Origin: Clostridia bacterium
GTDB lineage: Bacteria; Bacillota; Clostridia; UBA1381
Direction of reading: 5' to 3'
Length of the DNA stretch: 64,000 nucleotides
Assembly (NCBI GenBank): GCA_900756545.1
Contig: CAAEKO010000002.1
Coordinates: 124,001 to 188,000, forward strand
Position numbers and translations under genes: made by a program. The notes below the pieces were generated by a model. The model saw only the letters and a list, made by a program, of their open reading frames with translations. It had not been told where the DNA came from and ran no database searches. The first letter of the stretch is position 1; each line of letters starts with the position of its first letter. Positions 61,551 to 64,000 of the stretch are shown piece after piece.

Positions 61551-62663
61551 ATGAGAGATACAATGGGGATTATTCTGGCAAATGATGAAAAGATACCGCC
61601 GATCACTGATGTGCGCGCTGCTGCCGCATTGCCCATGGCGGGGCGGTACAGAGTTATTGACTTTATTCTGTCCAACATGGCGAATTCTGGTATCACAAAT
61701 ATTGGTGTTGTCACCGAGGTAAACTATTCATCTCTGATGGATCATTTGCGCCTAGGTAAGTCTTGGGATTTGGACCGGAAAAACCAGGGATTGCGCATTA
61801 TCCCGCCGAACATGGCCAATCTGCGCAGCGGTATGCGCGGGGATATGGATATGCTTTTAGAGGTGCGGGATTTCCTTTTACGCAGTCTTCAAACCTATGT
61901 GCTGCTTGCGTGGGGAAATACAATTAATAATATTGATTTTCATGACTTACTGAAATTCCATTTGGATAATCAGGCTGACGTAACTATGCTTTATCGGGAC
62001 ATGACGGGCGCGGAGGAAACGGAGCTTTCGCGGTTTAATCTTTTTGAGGTACAGGAGGACGGCAGGATCACCGATATAGAAGTAAAGCCATATTATCCTA
62101 AGTCGGCCTATGCGGGCATGGATATCTGTATCATGGAAAAGGCTTTGTTAGAAAGTATAATTGATGAGGGCGTGGCCAAAGGTGTTCACGACTTTGTAAA
62201 GGACATCTTGATTCGGAAGCTGGAAGGTTTGCGGATTTACGGATATTGTTTTGATGGGTATTCAGATAAGATTGACTCTATGAAATCTTATTACCGGAAC
62301 TGCATGGGTTTTTTGAATGCGGACATACGGAAGGAATTATTTAATTCGGAACGACCTATTTATACCAAAACCAAAGACCAGCCCCCCACAAGGTATGGTG
62401 ACAGCGCTGTTTTAGAAAACTCCTTTATTTCCGATGGGTGTACGATTGACGGCGAGGTACGAGGCTCTATCCTTTCCCGGGGCGTCCGGGTGGACAAGGG
62501 AGCTGTGGTGCGTAATTCAATCATCATGCAGGATTCCGTTATTGAAGAAGGCGTAATACTGGATCATGTGGTTTTTGATAAGGAAGTGCACATCACAAAA
62601 GGACGGCGACTGATCGGACAGGAAAATTATCCGCTGGCAATTTCAAAGCGGACAAAGATATAA
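61551..62663 (+). CDS. glgD: GlgD, non-catalytic/regulatory ADP-glucose pyrophosphorylase subunit
   Basis: A 370-residue paralogue of GlgC. The loop that should read GGxGxRL is replaced by LANDEKIPPITDVRAAAALP, so nucleotide chemistry is lost. The rest of the fold is kept: GRYRVIDFILSNMANSGI, DFHDLLKFHLDNQADVT, and hexapeptide repeats near the end (NSFISDGCTIDGEVRGSIL in parts). In Firmicutes GlgD pairs with GlgC to form an active heterotetramer. The ATG at 61551 is chosen because AAAGGAG (61534-61540) is 10 bases upstream; the in-frame TTG at 61521 lies before it. Confidence 0.96.
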   Translation: MRDTMGIILANDEKIPPITDVRAAAALPMAGRYRVIDFILSNMANSGITNIGVVTEVNYSSLMDHLRLGKSWDLDRKNQGLRIIPPNMANLRSGMRGDMDMLLEVRDFLLRSLQTYVLLAWGNTINNIDFHDLLKFHLDNQADVTMLYRDMTGAEETELSRFNLFEVQEDGRITDIEVKPYYPKSAYAGMDICIMEKALLESIIDEGVAKGVHDFVKDILIRKLEGLRIYGYCFDGYSDKIDSMKSYYRNCMGFLNADIRKELFNSERPIYTKTKDQPPTRYGDSAVLENSFISDGCTIDGEVRGSILSRGVRVDKGAVVRNSIIMQDSVIEEGVILDHVVFDKEVHITKGRRLIGQENYPLAISKRTKI

Positions 62664-62742
62664 CGAGGCAAGGGAGTTTTATGTCTTATCGAAACACGAT
62701 TTTGCGGCAGGAAAGTTTGCAATAAAATCTTGTTATAAAAGC

Positions 62743-62784
62743 AAAGGGCTGTGGGCAAGGCGTGGCCTTGGCACAGCCTTTATT
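62743..62784 (+). terminator. Terminator between glgD and glgA
   Basis: GGCTGTG (62747-62753) pairs with CACAGCC (62772-62778), and CAAGG (62756-62760) with CCTTG (62766-62770), separated by a small bulge. TTTATT follows. Confidence 0.8.
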
Positions 62785-62881
62785 GGTTAGGAAGAATCGT
62801 AAATTTCCAAGCAAATTGAATAAAGTACGAACAAAAAATTAAGCGGCTGTCGTGCCAAATCACGATTTATCCAGCACAAAA

Positions 62882-62910
62882 TTGACAAAAGCGTGATTTT
62901 GGAGTAGTAT
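62882..62910 (+). promoter_or_regulatory. Promoter for glgA
   Basis: TTGACA (62882-62887), 17-base spacer, TAGTAT (62905-62910). It gives glgA its own transcript after the glgD terminator. Confidence 0.8.
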
Positions 62911-62938
62911 GTTATCAGGGATGGAACGCCAAAATCAC
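62893..62938. promoter_or_regulatory. Inverted repeat around the glgA start region
   Basis: GTGATTTTGG (62893-62902) and CCAAAATCAC (62929-62938) are perfect 10-bp complements spaced by 26 bases. They flank the -10 box and probable start site. A related AAATCACGATTT lies upstream at 62857-62868. Candidate operator for an unknown regulator. Confidence 0.55.
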
Positions 62939-62958
62939 TGAAAGGAAAGGGATCAGTT

Positions 62959-64000
62959 ATGAAAGTTTTATATGCGACCTCAGAGGCGGCTCCGTTTGCT
63001 AAAACAGGCGGTCTAGGCGATGTGGCAGGGTCCTTGCCCCCGGCTTTGAAGAAAAAGGGTGTAGACGCCCGGGTGATCATGCCCCTTTACCGGTGTATCC
63101 CGCAGCACTTTAAGGATGAGATGCGGCATGTTACCCATATTTATGTAGATATTGGCTGGCGAACCCAATATTGCGGGATTTTTGAAATGGAGAAGGAAGG
63201 GACAACTTTCTATTTCCTGGATAATGAATTTTACTTCAATGGCGATCAGCCGTATGGATATATCCATCTGGACTGCGAGAAATTTATTTTCTTTTCTAAG
63301 GCGGTACTTTCCGTGCTGCCTACGCTGGATTTCCGGCCGGACGTAATTAACTGTAATGACTGGCAGACAGGCGCGATCCCGGTATTTCTGGACACATTTC
63401 AGGACAATCCCTTTTATCAGGGGATCAAAACAGTCATGACTATCCACAATCTGCGTTTTCAGGGACGCTGGGATTTGGCGAAAATCAAGGATTTTATGGC
63501 GGTAGGCGATTATTATTTCACCAACGATAAGCTGGAATACTATAAAGACGGCAATCTTTTAAAGGGCGGCATGGTCTACGCGAATAAAATCACGACTGTT
63601 TCAGAAAGCTATGCAAAGGAGATCACAACGCAATCCTTTGGCGAAGGCCTTGACGGGCTTTTATGTGCCCGGCAAAATGACCTGACAGGTATTGTAAATG
63701 GGATTTCTTATACAGAATGGAATCCTGAGGATGATTCGAGAATTTATCAGAATTACACGTCTAAGACGGTATTTCAGGATAAAAAGAAAAATAAAACGGC
63801 GCTCCAGCAGGAATTGAATCTGCCGGTGGACGAAAATGTGTTTATGGTCGGGGTTGTGTCCCGGCTGACGGATCAGAAGGGTTTTGATCTGGTTGCGGCG
63901 GCACTTGAACAGATTTGTGCCGGGGGGATACAATTTGTAATTCTTGGTACAGGTGATGAAAAATACGAAAATCTATTCCGGCATTATGCGTGGAAATATC
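62959..64000 (+). CDS. glgA: Glycogen synthase (partial, runs off the window)
   Basis: The first 347 residues of a GT5 enzyme that extends alpha-1,4-glucan from ADP-glucose. The start MKVLYATSEAAPFAKTGGLGDVAGSLP contains the ADP-glucose-binding KTGGL motif with K15 (given here as MKVLYATSEAAP and FAKTGGLGDVAGSLP). DVINCNDWQTGAIPVF, TIHNLRFQGRW and GIVNGISYTEWNPEDD are typical GlgA segments, and VGVVSRLTDQKGFDLV opens the second domain. The C-terminal third lies beyond 64000. AAAGGAAAGG (62941-62950) is the ribosome site. It has its own promoter and an inverted repeat at its start region. Confidence 0.95.
   Translation, partial: MKVLYATSEAAPFAKTGGLGDVAGSLPPALKKKGVDARVIMPLYRCIPQHFKDEMRHVTHIYVDIGWRTQYCGIFEMEKEGTTFYFLDNEFYFNGDQPYGYIHLDCEKFIFFSKAVLSVLPTLDFRPDVINCNDWQTGAIPVFLDTFQDNPFYQGIKTVMTIHNLRFQGRWDLAKIKDFMAVGDYYFTNDKLEYYKDGNLLKGGMVYANKITTVSESYAKEITTQSFGEGLDGLLCARQNDLTGIVNGISYTEWNPEDDSRIYQNYTSKTVFQDKKKNKTALQQELNLPVDENVFMVGVVSRLTDQKGFDLVAAALEQICAGGIQFVILGTGDEKYENLFRHYAWKY

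Noticed and set aside
1..64000. Search by eye for tRNA, rRNA, CRISPR, transposase, integrase and phage genes.
   Set aside because: None found; no att-like repeats or composition break was apparent.

Overview
The window looks like chromosome of a spore-forming, low-to-mid GC Clostridia (Firmicutes). The support is a YlmC/YmxH sporulation protein next to NrdR, many S-layer-homology (SLH) surface proteins, YesM/YesN-type and OmpR-type two-component systems, lipoprotein solute receptors, RNase Y/YmdB, and a GlgB-GlgC-GlgD-GlgA glycogen cluster. Strong vegetative promoters repeatedly read TTGACA-17-TAAAAT or close to it. I see no rRNA, tRNA, CRISPR array, transposase or phage gene. The genus cannot be resolved from this sequence alone.

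Layout. (1) 0-6.3 kb: housekeeping genes (YlmC/YmxH, a secreted stalk-domain protein, NrdR, MnmE) and a polar amino-acid ABC importer (permease, ATPase, lipoprotein receptor). (2) 6.3-14.9 kb: a TetR repressor divergent from a four-gene envelope operon: MMPL/RND transporter, secreted heptad-repeat protein, HlyD-like lipoprotein adaptor, SLH protein. A 20-bp palindrome overlaps both divergent -35 boxes. (3) 15-39.5 kb: a carbohydrate locus. It contains a DUF4091 protein, a YesM/YesN sensor-regulator pair, LplB/YtcP sugar permeases, two paralogous propeller-like surface proteins, three paralogous right-handed beta-helix proteins resembling GH141-type enzymes, an SLH protein of unknown role and a sugar-binding lipoprotein. 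No ABC ATPase is present, as is usual when a shared MsmX-type ATPase serves several importers. (4) 39.5-48.3 kb: a YtrA-type GntR regulator with ABC ATPase and permease, a second two-component system, GtrA, a YifB/ComM ATPase, a Cys-rich protein behind a sigma-K-like promoter, MarR and a small HEAT-like protein. (5) 48.4-55.3 kb: a heterodimeric ABC exporter and a large cohesin-like/MBG/SLH surface protein. (6) 55.5-64 kb: YmdB, RNase Y and the glycogen cluster, with glgA cut by the window end.

Most notable observation. The propeller gene (21608-23974) and the following beta-helix frame (open from 23953) overlap in different frames. They are joined by an in-frame slippery T TTT TTT heptamer with a TAA stop one codon later and a GC-rich hairpin downstream. 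The beta-helix part has no signal peptide and a poor ribosome site. The two frames therefore look like one secreted protein of about 1,460 residues, made by -1 frameshifting, switched by T-tract length, broken by a real indel, or split by a sequencing error.

How the parts may work together (inference): the YesM/YesN pair senses an extracellular glycan or its products, SLH-anchored beta-helix and propeller proteins bind and process it at the cell wall, the lipoprotein and LplB/YtcP take up oligosaccharides, and the glycogen genes could store the carbon.
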